Source: Saprospiraceae bacterium (GTDB lineage: Bacteria; Bacteroidota; Bacteroidia; Chitinophagales; Saprospiraceae). From it: a stretch of DNA of 64,000 nt. Made by a program: the position numbers and the translations under genes. Of the stretch, positions 34,709-42,893 are shown piece by piece; position 1 is the stretch's first letter; every line of letters starts with the position of its first letter. The notes under the pieces were generated by a model. That model saw only the letters and a list, made by a program, of their open reading frames with translations. It had not been told where the DNA came from and did not search any database. The stretch lies in the NCBI GenBank assembly GCA_025056735.1, contig JANWVR010000073.1:1-64000 (forward strand), in the 5' to 3' direction.

Positions 34709-35280
34709 TCTTACCCATATACGCCTATGGCCAGCCCGTGCTGAAAAGGGTGGCTGCGCCCATCGGCCCCGATTACCCTGACCTGTCTGAACTTATCGCG
34801 AACATGTGGGAAACCATGTACCACGCAGAAGGCGTTGGTCTGGCCGCTCCACAAATTGGCCTGTCTATTCGGCTCTTCGTGGTAGATACCACTGGCTACA
34901 AGAAATCCGACAAAGCGGGCGAACCACAAGAGCCCGGTATTAAGAAGGTGTTCATCAACGCCCAGATGCTTTCCGAAGAAGGGCCGGTGTGGTCCTTTGA
35001 AGAGGGCTGTCTAAGCATTCCGTATGTCCGCGGCGAAGTGGAGCGCCCGCCCATTATTCGTATCCGGTATCAGGATGAAAATTTTAAAGAGTTTGAAGAA
35101 ACCTACACGGGCGTCAATGCGCGCGTCATTCAGCACGAATACGACCACATTCAAGGCATTTTATTCGTAGAGCGCCTCAAACCGCTTAAAAAGCGCATGA
35201 TAAAGCGCAAGTTAGAAGATATTCGCTGCGGTCGCATACAGGCTGACTATAAGATGCGTTTTGTTCCTTTACGCTTATGA
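34705..35280 (+). CDS. def: Peptide deformylase
   Basis: Peptide deformylase removes the formyl group from the initiator methionine of new proteins. The 191-residue product has all three family motifs: GVGLAAPQIG, EEGCLSIP with the metal-binding cysteine, and QHEYDHIQG with the HExxH-type metal ligands (here HEYDH). Start and stop both overlap neighbours as ATGA, with ruvX upstream and the PLP lyase gene downstream, giving a tight three-gene operon. No formyltransferase gene lies nearby. Confidence 0.96.
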   Translation: MILPIYAYGQPVLKRVAAPIGPDYPDLSELIANMWETMYHAEGVGLAAPQIGLSIRLFVVDTTGYKKSDKAGEPQEPGIKKVFINAQMLSEEGPVWSFEEGCLSIPYVRGEVERPPIIRIRYQDENFKEFEETYTGVNARVIQHEYDHIQGILFVERLKPLKKRMIKRKLEDIRCGRIQADYKMRFVPLRL

Positions 35281-36242
35281 GCGCTTATACAGACATCCGC
35301 TGGGCTGACATTGAAGCGGCACACGCGCGCGTTGCTCCGCACATCCATCGCACGCCCATCCTGACCTGCCGCAGCATAGATGCGCTGGCGGGTTGTTCGC
35401 TGTTTTTTAAGTGCGAAAACTTCCAAAAGATCGGCGCTTTCAAAATTCGTGGCGGCATGAATGCTGCTCTGACCTTGCCCGCTGATGAGGCACAACGCGG
35501 ACTAGCTACGCACTCGTCGGGCAACCACGCACAGGCCGTAGCATACGCAGCGCGCCAACTGGGCGTGAAGGCCTACATCGTTATGCCCGAAAACTCGCCC
35601 GCTGTTAAGGTGAACGCCGTACGCGGCTACGGGGCAGAGGTCATTTTTTGCGCGCCCAACCAGGCGGCTCGCGAGGCAACTCTGCAAGAAATCGTTGCAC
35701 GTACCGGGGCGGCGTTCATTCACCCTTACGACGATGACCGCGTCATCTGTGGGCAGGCCACGTGCGCCAAGGAGCTGCTTGAAGACGTGCCCGGGCTGGA
35801 GGCAGTCATTGCGCCCGTGGGCGGTGGCGGACTGCTCTCGGGTACCTGCCTAAGCGCACATCATCTGGCGCCCAACCTGTTAGTCTACGCCGGAGAACCC
35901 GAAGGCGCTGCTGATGCTGTGCTGAGCCTGCGCTCTGGGCGCGTGGAAAAAGCACCCTACATCAATACGATTGCTGACGGTCTGCTTACTACCCTGAGTG
36001 AGCGTACCTTGCGCATCCTCTCCCGGCACGTGCGCGAGATATTTACCGTTAGCGATGCCGAAATTCTGGCCGCGCTTCGCTTGGTATACGAGCGAATGAA
36101 AATTGTCATAGAGCCCAGCTGTGCTGTACCGCTGGCAGCTGTGCTCAAACATCCGGAAGCCTTTGCCGGAAAACGGGTGGGCATTATTCTGACGGGCGGC
36201 AATGTGGACTTGAGCCGTCTGGGCGCCTGGTTTGGCCCATAA
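35277..36242 (+). CDS. Threonine/serine dehydratase-like PLP enzyme (serine racemase type)
   Basis: The 321-residue product is a fold-type II PLP enzyme. The PLP lysine is in ENFQKIGAFKIRGG, the substrate-binding loop is SSGNHAQA, and the phosphate-binding glycine loop is VGGGGLLSG. It has no C-terminal ACT regulatory domain, so it matches catabolic threonine dehydratase or serine racemase rather than the long feedback-inhibited IlvA. Its reaction would release 2-aminoacrylate or an enamine from serine or threonine, the substrate type of RidA (encoded at 14.3 kb). It overlaps def by four bases and is followed by rodA. Confidence 0.9.
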   Translation: MSAYTDIRWADIEAAHARVAPHIHRTPILTCRSIDALAGCSLFFKCENFQKIGAFKIRGGMNAALTLPADEAQRGLATHSSGNHAQAVAYAARQLGVKAYIVMPENSPAVKVNAVRGYGAEVIFCAPNQAAREATLQEIVARTGAAFIHPYDDDRVICGQATCAKELLEDVPGLEAVIAPVGGGGLLSGTCLSAHHLAPNLLVYAGEPEGAADAVLSLRSGRVEKAPYINTIADGLLTTLSERTLRILSRHVREIFTVSDAEILAALRLVYERMKIVIEPSCAVPLAAVLKHPEAFAGKRVGIILTGGNVDLSRLGAWFGP

Positions 36243-36246
36243 CCGC

Positions 36247-36254
36247 TATCTTTG
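36247..36254 (+). promoter_or_regulatory. -7 promoter box of rodA (TATCTTTG)
   Basis: A full TATCTTTG match just after the stop of the PLP enzyme gene, 27 bases before ATG 36282. It shows that rodA can be transcribed separately from the ruvX-def operon. It also argues against the in-frame TTG at 36252 as start, because that would lie inside the promoter. Confidence 0.62.
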
Positions 36255-36281
36255 TTGGCGGTTTTATTTCTTGCAATATCC

Positions 36282-37775
36282 ATGGGCAACCTACGACGGA
36301 ACTTCCGAAGCACAGCAACCTCGATTAGCGAGTTAGACTACGTCTTGTTGGTGTGTTACTTGGCCTTAGTGGCTATTGGCTGGTTGATGATTTACTCGGC
36401 TGGCGCTGCCTACAACACATCGCTTTTCGATTTAAGCAATAATGCTGGCAAACAGTCGCTATTTATCATCGCCTGCATGGTGCTGATGTTTTTCATTCAG
36501 ATGTCGGACTGGGTGTTTTGGCGGGCGCTGGCGTTTCCGATTTATCTGCTGTCGTTGGTGTTGCTGGCAGGTACCTTGGTTTTTGGGCGCGAGGTCAACG
36601 GTGCCATTGCTTGGTATCAGTTTGGGGGATTTTCCTTTCAGCCCTCTGAGATTGTCAAATTCAGCACATGTCTGGCCATAGCCAGTTACTTAAGCGGTAC
36701 GGGCGTTCACCTGCGCGATACGCGGACGCGCTTGATTGCTTTTGGGCTTTTTCTCGTGCCGGCCTTGATCATCTTATTGCAAAAAGACACAGGCTCGGCA
36801 CTGGTATTCTTCTCGTTTTTAATGGTGCTTTATCGCGAAGGTTTGCCGGGTAGTTGGTATATGCTGGCGTTTGGCTCTGCACTAATGGGTATTTTGGGGC
36901 TTATGTATCCACCGCTAAGCGTTTCCGCTGTTGTTCTGCTAATAAGTGCAGGGCGTATAACTTGGCTCCACGAGATGTCGCGTCCGTGGTGGATAGCGTT
37001 GTTTGCGTTAGCAGCTTTAGCCTATTGGGGCGACGATCTGATCCTCTGGCTCTGGGAGCAGCCGTGGTTTGGAGAGGTTCGGAGCGAATTGCCCGCGGAA
37101 AATATGACGAAATGGATAGCGCCGGCAGTACTGCTGGCGTTTTGGTTAGTCGTCTTTTTCAAAAATTATTGGAACAAAAACCTGATCATCCAGCGCCGGT
37201 TGCAGCTAATTGCTTTACTTACTTTTCTGGCATGTGGAGTTGCTTTCGCTGCCGGCTATGCGTACAGTGTCCTTCCCGTGCACCAGCAGCAGCGCATTCG
37301 GCTTTGGCTCAACCCTGCGGAGGCGGCAGCAGATACCAAAGGCTCGGCGTATAATTTACTGCACTCCAAAATGGCTATTGGCTCAGGTGGCTTCTGGGGC
37401 AAGGGTCTCTTTGAGGGCAACATGACCAAATTGAAATATGTACCCGAACAGACCACTGATTTCATCTTCTGCACGGTAGGCGAGGAGCATGGGTTCGTGG
37501 GCGTGGTGGGTGTGGTTGGACTTTTCTTCCTGATGCTCTTCCGCATCACGCAAATAGCGGAACGACAGCGCTCCAACTTCTCGCGGATTTATGCCTATGG
37601 CGTGGCAGGTATTATTTTTATTCACGTGGTGATTAACTTAGGCATGACGATGGGCCTGTTTCCAATTATTGGCATTCCCTTGCCGTTCATTAGTGCGGGT
37701 GGTTCTTCGCTCATAGGTTTTACGCTTATGGTGGGCGTGTTGTTAAAGTTGGATAGCCGCCGCAATCTGGCCTAA
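36282..37775 (+). CDS. rodA: Rod shape-determining peptidoglycan polymerase RodA
   Basis: RodA is a SEDS-family glycosyltransferase that polymerises lipid II during elongation, partnered with a class B penicillin-binding protein. The 497-residue product has about ten membrane helices. SEDS landmarks are visible: FQPSEIVKFS, LQKDTGSALVF, the catalytic-loop region reading TDFIFCTVGEEHGFVG with its aspartate, and IPLPFISAGGSSL near the C-terminus. The middle is longer than in E. coli RodA, as usual for Bacteroidota. It ends 10 bases before an ABC permease gene. Confidence 0.93.
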   Translation: MGNLRRNFRSTATSISELDYVLLVCYLALVAIGWLMIYSAGAAYNTSLFDLSNNAGKQSLFIIACMVLMFFIQMSDWVFWRALAFPIYLLSLVLLAGTLVFGREVNGAIAWYQFGGFSFQPSEIVKFSTCLAIASYLSGTGVHLRDTRTRLIAFGLFLVPALIILLQKDTGSALVFFSFLMVLYREGLPGSWYMLAFGSALMGILGLMYPPLSVSAVVLLISAGRITWLHEMSRPWWIALFALAALAYWGDDLILWLWEQPWFGEVRSELPAENMTKWIAPAVLLAFWLVVFFKNYWNKNLIIQRRLQLIALLTFLACGVAFAAGYAYSVLPVHQQQRIRLWLNPAEAAADTKGSAYNLLHSKMAIGSGGFWGKGLFEGNMTKLKYVPEQTTDFIFCTVGEEHGFVGVVGVVGLFFLMLFRITQIAERQRSNFSRIYAYGVAGIIFIHVVINLGMTMGLFPIIGIPLPFISAGGSSLIGFTLMVGVLLKLDSRRNLA

Positions 37776-37785
37776 GGCACCTTGT

Positions 37786-39168
37786 ATGCTGCTTTACTTG
37801 CTGCGACGTCTACTATTTGCTGTGCCAACGCTGCTCGTCGTTTCGCTGGCGACGTTTGCTCTAAGCCATTGCACTGACAGTGATCCCATTCCCTATGAAT
37901 ATGAGGCACAACCAGCAGCTTACATAGCGCGAGCGCAACAGCTGGAGCTCCACAAACCGCTGTTCTACTTCTCGCTGCGCAGTGCGGCCCTGCCCGATAC
38001 TCTACACCGAATCTTGCCCGTAGAGACGCGCAGGCACTTAGCTGATTTGGCTCAAAAATGGGGTAACTGGACCGCGGTGGATCGCTATTGGAAGGCCTTA
38101 GTTGCTGCAGAGGCGTCGTTGCGCCCGCATGCCGTTGGGAACGCTTCAGCAGCCCTGACTGCGATGCGCCTGGCTCGTTCGCCGCAGGAGGCTGCTATGC
38201 CGATGGGCGTTTTGCAAAACTGGGCTGACACCCTATCCGATGCTACGCTACGTGCGCAGGCAAAGGAACACCTGGCTGCCTTGGAGCAAGCCCGAACATA
38301 CTGGGCCCGATATCCGCAGCGCTGGAAAGCACTTGGGCCAGTGGTACACTGGCACGGTACCGACAATCGCTATCACCGCTGGCTAACAGGCTTCGTGAGC
38401 GGTCAGCCAGGTATTTCTGTGGTTACAGGGAATCCGCTGCTTAACGAATTACGCCCGCGCCTCTATGCCACACTGCTCATCAATGGCATGGCCCTGCTGT
38501 TGGCTTACGCGCTGGGCGTACCGTTGGGCATGTTTATGGCCCGCTGGCGAGATCGCTGGTTCGACAGCAGCCTGCGCTTTGGCATCCTGTTTCTGTATTC
38601 CATGCCCGTCATTTGGTTGGGCAGCGTACTTATGCTGTTGCTAGCTCGCCCTGATCTCGGTCTGGGCTGGCTGCGCGGCGGTTCTGCCGAGCCCTGGCTT
38701 CTCAGCGGCAAACCCTTCTTGCGTTGGGCATGGGACAACGCCGATCGCTTTTTGCTGCCTGCACTCACGCTGGCGCTACACCATGGCGCTGTCATCGCTT
38801 TGCAGGTGCGAACGGGCATGGTGGAGGCCCTGCAAAAGGATTTCATCCTTACTGCGCGTGCCAAAGGGCTGAGCGAACGGGCGGTCTTCTGGCGACACGC
38901 TTTCCGCGACGGGCTTTTCCCCGTCATCACTACCTTTGGCTACCTCTTCCCCGTGCTGTTCAGCGGCTCTTTGGTCGTCGAGTATCTGTTTGACTTCCCT
39001 GGTATGGGCGTCAAAATGCAGACCTCCTTCGCCCAACACGACCACCCCGTGCTGTTCGCCATGGTGATGTTTACCGCCGTCATCACCCTGCTGGGTATGC
39101 TTATCGCCGACGCGCTCTATGCCTGGGCCGATCCAAGGGTGAGATTGGGAATGGAAAATGGGAGGTGA
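37786..39168 (+). CDS. DppB-type ABC transporter permease with long periplasmic insert
   Basis: The 460-residue product has a first membrane helix (about 8-28) and then a large soluble insert (about 40-215). The remaining permease domain carries the coupling segment KDFILTARAKGLSERAVFWRHAFRDG and a PVITTFGYLFPVLFSGSLVVEYLFDFPGMG block. These are typical of peptide/nickel importer permeases of the DppB/OppB type, but those have a much shorter first loop. No DppC partner, ATPase or binding protein is encoded next to it. The last codons (MENGR) lie inside a heptamer repeat. Substrate unknown. Confidence 0.88.
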   Translation: MLLYLLRRLLFAVPTLLVVSLATFALSHCTDSDPIPYEYEAQPAAYIARAQQLELHKPLFYFSLRSAALPDTLHRILPVETRRHLADLAQKWGNWTAVDRYWKALVAAEASLRPHAVGNASAALTAMRLARSPQEAAMPMGVLQNWADTLSDATLRAQAKEHLAALEQARTYWARYPQRWKALGPVVHWHGTDNRYHRWLTGFVSGQPGISVVTGNPLLNELRPRLYATLLINGMALLLAYALGVPLGMFMARWRDRWFDSSLRFGILFLYSMPVIWLGSVLMLLLARPDLGLGWLRGGSAEPWLLSGKPFLRWAWDNADRFLLPALTLALHHGAVIALQVRTGMVEALQKDFILTARAKGLSERAVFWRHAFRDGLFPVITTFGYLFPVLFSGSLVVEYLFDFPGMGVKMQTSFAQHDHPVLFAMVMFTAVITLLGMLIADALYAWADPRVRLGMENGR

Positions 39169-39207
39169 AAAATGGAAAGTTATAAATGAAAAATAGGGGG
39201 AGGTGGG
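39143..39207. repeat. Degenerate purine-rich heptamer repeat, copy C
   Basis: The plus strand divides into 7-base units AATGGAA, AATGGGA, GGTGAAA, AATGGAA, AGTTATA, AATGAAA and AATAGGG from 39150. The array covers the last codons of the ABC permease and fills the short gap to the convergent M28 peptidase gene. Related arrays are at 1886-1934 and 6037-6127. Confidence 0.5.
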
Positions 39208-40710
39208 TTAGAGCCCGTATTTGTCAATGAGATAAATGAGTGCAGCCATGCTGGCAGCGCCGAGTTGCAGTTCGCGTGGGTGCACGGCCTCGAACACGTC
39301 TGCTGCGGTGTGGTGGAAGTCGAAGTAGCGCTGCGAGTCGGGCCGCAGGCCAGCGAGAAGGCCTTTTTGTCCGCGTAGGGGGCTGATGTCGGCTCCCGAT
39401 CCGCCGCGCCAGAGCGCGAGGCCAAAAGGGCGCAGGACTTCCTCAAATTGCAAGACTTGCTCAAAGTAGGAGTCTATCATCTCTGGATCGGCGTCAAAGC
39501 TGAAGCCGCGCGGGGTGAACCCGCCGGCGTCGCTCTCTAAGGCAAAGAGGTGCATTTCCTCTTTTTCTTCGGCTGCGGCTGCATAGGTGAGGCCTCCGCG
39601 CAGGCCGTTTTCTTCATTCATGAACAGCACGCAGCGCAGGGTATGGCGCGGGCGATAGCCCAGTTGACGCAGCAGATAAAGGACTTCCATGCTTTGCACA
39701 CAGCCAGCACCGTCGTCGTGCGCACCGTGGCCTACGTCCCAGCTATCTAAGTGGCCGCCGACCAGAATGATTTTGTCGGGCATCAGCGAGCCGCGAATCT
39801 CGCCAATGACGTTGTATGAAAGTACGTCGGGTAATGTGCGGCAATTCAGCGCGATGGACACGCGTGCATTCGGCTCTTCGCGGAGTAAGGCACTAAGGCG
39901 CTCAGCGGCATTAGTACTGATCGCTGCCGCTGGAATAAGCGCATAGGCAGAGTCGTAACGCAGCATACCCGTGTGCGGATAATCGTCGAGTGCTAACCCC
40001 ATGGAGCGTACTAACACAGCTACGGCGCCGTACTTTGCAGCGCGAGATGGGCCACTCACGCGCTGATCTACTGCGCCACCATAGGCCTCGAATGTATTGA
40101 TGTGGCGGCATTCCATAGGACGGTTGTAAAATACAATCTTACCCGCTATGCCTTGCCGGCCAAGCGAGTCCAGGGCCTCCCAGCTACGCACTTCGACTAC
40201 TTCGCCCACCACGGGCTTACCGCCCGTACCTACCGAGCCGCCTAACGCCAGAGCTGGCAGCGGGATGGATTTGCGCTTAGCCGTGCCCAACACCTCCACC
40301 TTCTCGGGAGCACCGCGTTCCCATCGGGGCACCATGACGGGCTGAAGCCAGACACTATCCAATCGGCAGGTGTCCAGCACTGCTTTTGTCCACTGAACAG
40401 CCTTCTCTGCACCCAGGCTACCACTCAGGCGGTGCCCAGCAGTGTAACATAGATCGCGTAGCCACGGGTATGACCGGCCCTCTGAGAGCGAGTGGCTAAA
40501 AATTTTTTGAATGAAAGCCCGGTCCGCTGCCCACGGATCTTTTTGCGAAAAAATCGAACCCGGCAGTGTAAGGTGTACAATAACAAGCACCAAATAAGCG
40601 CTCCAGGCGTGCCTTGTCGCCCTTGAAACGATTTTTACTTTGCTAAGGTTGTTCTCCGTGGCTACATGAAAAAAGGTGATACCAAAAGACTTGATGTCTA
40701 ATTTAGCCAT
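39208..40710 (-). CDS. Secreted M28-family zinc metallopeptidase with PA domain
   Basis: The 500-residue product has an N-terminal hydrophobic segment (about 36-54) that serves as a signal or anchor, a protease-associated domain (about 165-290) and an M28 aminopeptidase-type catalytic domain. The dizinc ligands are visible: GGHLDSWD (H320), HDDGAG (D332), MNEENG (E366/E367), LESDAGG (D394) and the late FHHTAADV histidine. Such enzymes act as aminopeptidases or carboxypeptidases outside the cytoplasm. The start is the only ATG before the signal. The upstream region is very AT-rich. Confidence 0.88.
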   Translation of the reverse strand: MAKLDIKSFGITFFHVATENNLSKVKIVSRATRHAWSAYLVLVIVHLTLPGSIFSQKDPWAADRAFIQKIFSHSLSEGRSYPWLRDLCYTAGHRLSGSLGAEKAVQWTKAVLDTCRLDSVWLQPVMVPRWERGAPEKVEVLGTAKRKSIPLPALALGGSVGTGGKPVVGEVVEVRSWEALDSLGRQGIAGKIVFYNRPMECRHINTFEAYGGAVDQRVSGPSRAAKYGAVAVLVRSMGLALDDYPHTGMLRYDSAYALIPAAAISTNAAERLSALLREEPNARVSIALNCRTLPDVLSYNVIGEIRGSLMPDKIILVGGHLDSWDVGHGAHDDGAGCVQSMEVLYLLRQLGYRPRHTLRCVLFMNEENGLRGGLTYAAAAEEKEEMHLFALESDAGGFTPRGFSFDADPEMIDSYFEQVLQFEEVLRPFGLALWRGGSGADISPLRGQKGLLAGLRPDSQRYFDFHHTAADVFEAVHPRELQLGAASMAALIYLIDKYGL

Positions 40711-40817
40711 AAAATCATAATTTTATTTTTAAATTTATTTTTATTCGGAACTTTGTTTTTGATATTGATGTGTGCGGATGCGTTCGTCGAAAAAACGCAA
40801 AAAAAGCGTACGTGTTC

Positions 40818-40834
40818 TTGTGTAAATTACACAA
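40818..40834. promoter_or_regulatory. Perfect 17-bp palindrome overlapping a promoter
   Basis: TTGTGTAAATTACACAA is an inverted repeat with 8-base arms around a central A. It lies just upstream of the -7 box at 40842, in the -33 to -15 region, where a bound repressor would block polymerase. Confidence 0.5.
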
Positions 40835-40841
40835 AGCCTCT

Positions 40842-40849
40842 TATCTTTG
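40842..40849 (+). promoter_or_regulatory. -7 promoter box TATCTTTG without a following ORF
   Basis: A full TAnnTTTG match with a TGTG about 19 bases upstream, close to the ideal -33 spacing. No credible coding sequence follows on this strand before 41147, so it probably drives a non-coding RNA. Confidence 0.6.
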
Positions 40850-40850
40850 T

Positions 40851-40941
40851 GCTGCAAAAAGCCGAGTACTTCGAAGAGCAATAATTTGGTTTTATTTGGT
40901 TAGGGCTGAGGTAGTGCTGTGGTGGCGCTACCTCATTTTGT
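40851..40941 (+). ncRNA. Candidate small RNA of about 85-90 nt
   Basis: It runs from a predicted start just after the TATCTTTG box to a strong hairpin followed by TTTTGTT. The segment before the hairpin is A/T-rich (AATAATTTGGTTTTATTTGG) and has no start codon with a convincing ORF. It could be a trans-acting small RNA or a short leader. I do not recognise it as tmRNA, RNase P RNA, SRP RNA or tRNA. It lies between the divergently oriented M28 gene and the stop of an OLD-like gene on the opposite strand. Confidence 0.42.
40907..40941. terminator. Strong hairpin terminator of the candidate small RNA
   Basis: TGAGGTAGTGC (40907-40917) pairs with GCGCTACCTCA (40925-40935) over 11 bp with one G-U pair and a 7-base loop, then TTTTGTT. 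Read on the opposite strand, it is also followed by several T-poor bases, so it mainly suits plus-strand termination. Confidence 0.62.
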
Positions 40942-41147
40942 TCCAGCGAACGTGCAAAGAAAGAACGGCCCTGGCGAATGTCGTAGGCCCCGGGTGGTTT
41001 GGCAGTCTTTTGCGATGGGACACACCTTTTGCCTTCCGAGTTTACTCTTTGGCGAGACGCTCACGCTAAGACAAGTGTTGTCCTAACGAAAAAAGAGGCG
41101 GCACTTTTAGATGGATAAGTGTTGGTGTTCAAGGGAAACATGCTCCA
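40942..41147. other. Intergenic region without a supported gene
   Basis: The part of the 437-base gap between the small RNA terminator and the OLD-like stop holds no credible ORF. GCGGCAC at 41098-41104 could pair with GTGCTGC at 40849-40855, so a longer structured RNA up to about 41110 is possible but weakly supported. Confidence 0.3.
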
Positions 41148-42710
41148 TTAGCGCGCCTGCCAGCGGCGAATTTGGCTTTCCAACTGGTCAGCAAAGATCT
41201 GGATATCGCCTTCGCCGCATTGGACTTCCTGGCGTGCCAGCGTACGCATTAGATCTAAGTGATTGAATTTGAGTTGCTCGCAGAAGGAGAAGTACTTGTT
41301 TTTGACGATATTATTCGGGTGGTCGGTGGCATTGCTGAAAAGACGGTCAGCGACGTCAAGTTGCTCCAGCAAATGCCTGCTCTGCAAGCCAAGTATTGGT
41401 GCGTAGTCTTCGGGACGTTGACGGAGCGTTTCCCAGGCCCATTCTTCTGGAACATTACCCGGCAAAAACAGCGGTTCGAGATTAGAGCCATACTGCTCGG
41501 CTATTTTAACAAGCTTCTCTTTCAGATGGCGTCCGTCACCGTCGAGGACAAACACAAAACTGCTCAGCTGTTTAAATTTTCCCAGTGCTTCGATATGCTG
41601 GCTGAACTGGTCTTTGCCAGTATCGCGCCCTATGACGATGTCGTCTGGCCGCAGGCCGATCTTAGGGTTGAGCGCGTCGAGTACACCAACGATAACACTT
41701 TCAGAAATCTCGTCTTCGCACAGGATAGATAGTTTCTCAATAGACTGACCGTAGAGCGCCTTCTGAATGACGTCGCGATAGGCTGGTAGGACGACGACGT
41801 TGTCTGCTGTTCGCTCCAGAAAAATACGCCCTTCCACAGGCACACATTCCAGCACCACTGGGCTGTGCGTGGTAACGATAATTTGCAAGTCGTTGCGCAT
41901 GGCTAACCGGAGCAGTTCTAACATGAGCATTTGCTGAGTGAAAGGGTGTAAACCGGCCTCAATTTCATCAATGAGCACCAGTGCGTTCTTAAGGCGCGAT
42001 AGGTCTTTAGATAGGCGCAAGATAGCGCGCTCACCCGCAGACATGTGGAATTCCGAGTAGTTGCTGGGGGTTTCCTGGCCCTGCCTCAAGGCAAAGAGGA
42101 GGTTTTTGGCCTTGGAGCGGATTTCTACCATCTGATCATAGCGGAGCGGCAAAATCAAATGGGCAAAGGCGATCAAGTCGGAGGTAAGTTCCTCTACGGT
42201 GTAATGGCCCTTCTGACCGATCTGGAGCACACTCCTGACCTCGGCTGGGTTGGTTAGGTTAGCTAATGTGCGCAAGTAAACGTCACGCTCAGGCTGTTCA
42301 CCCCCAGATTGACCCATGTAACTCTTTGACCAAGCGGCACCTTTGGCCCAACGCATGGCTGTCGGCCTTTTTTGGCTGATATACAGAAATTCAAAAGCAG
42401 GATTGCCCGGAGCGTCCGAATATTGCATATGCTTTCTTAGGGTCAGACTCGGGAATAATGTAGCCGGGCTGTACGAGTCACGCGAACTCTGACTTCCAGG
42501 TTTTCTGTAAGCGCAGGCACAAGCGAGCAGCACCGTCGTTTTGCCGCTGGCATTTGGGCCAGCCAGAACAGATACCGGAAAACGGAACATCACTGAAAGA
42601 TCGCGAATCTCTCTGAAATTCGCAATAGCGACATTCGTCAAGAAGTCGCTGTAGACATTCCCTTTGGCGCGCAACTGATCCCAGACCTGTTTGAAATTCC
42701 TCTGTATCAT
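41148..42710 (-). CDS. OLD-like AAA ATPase with TOPRIM nuclease domain
   Basis: The 520-residue product has an ABC-type ATPase: Walker A GPNASGKT (51-58), signature SAGE (224-227), Walker B LVLIDEIEAGLHP (244-256) and H-loop THSP (281-284). A TOPRIM-like domain follows, with the acidic motif CEDE (331-334) and FVLDGDG (D390, D392). This order defines overcoming-lysogenisation-defect (OLD) family nucleases, several of which act in phage defence (class 1 OLD, or GajA in Gabija with a helicase). No helicase, reverse transcriptase or methylase gene adjoins it, so it would be a stand-alone class 1 type. A defence role is inference. Confidence 0.8.
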   Translation of the reverse strand: MIQRNFKQVWDQLRAKGNVYSDFLTNVAIANFREIRDLSVMFRFPVSVLAGPNASGKTTVLLACACAYRKPGSQSSRDSYSPATLFPSLTLRKHMQYSDAPGNPAFEFLYISQKRPTAMRWAKGAAWSKSYMGQSGGEQPERDVYLRTLANLTNPAEVRSVLQIGQKGHYTVEELTSDLIAFAHLILPLRYDQMVEIRSKAKNLLFALRQGQETPSNYSEFHMSAGERAILRLSKDLSRLKNALVLIDEIEAGLHPFTQQMLMLELLRLAMRNDLQIIVTTHSPVVLECVPVEGRIFLERTADNVVVLPAYRDVIQKALYGQSIEKLSILCEDEISESVIVGVLDALNPKIGLRPDDIVIGRDTGKDQFSQHIEALGKFKQLSSFVFVLDGDGRHLKEKLVKIAEQYGSNLEPLFLPGNVPEEWAWETLRQRPEDYAPILGLQSRHLLEQLDVADRLFSNATDHPNNIVKNKYFSFCEQLKFNHLDLMRTLARQEVQCGEGDIQIFADQLESQIRRWQAR

Positions 42711-42893
42711 GCTATTGGAAATAACCCATCGCCTTCTTTAGAAAGATACGGCAGGGACTCGTGAAAATCTATGAGCAAAAATAGCAGACTTCATTTCTTT
42801 GGGGCAGTTGTATTGAGCTATTACCCCCACAGACAATGAGTGGATGAAAAGGGACAAAGCATATTTGTGCAAACATTCCGAAAACACGTTTTT

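Noticed and set aside
36252-36281. Upstream TTG start for rodA
   Set aside because: It lies within the TATCTTTG promoter box, so it could not be in the transcript.
40770-41069. 99-codon frame across the small RNA region
   Set aside because: It starts upstream of the promoter box and runs through the terminator hairpin. Composition is not protein-like.
40711-42710. Complete retron or Gabija system
   Set aside because: No reverse transcriptase and no UvrD-like helicase are encoded near the OLD-like gene, so neither system is complete.
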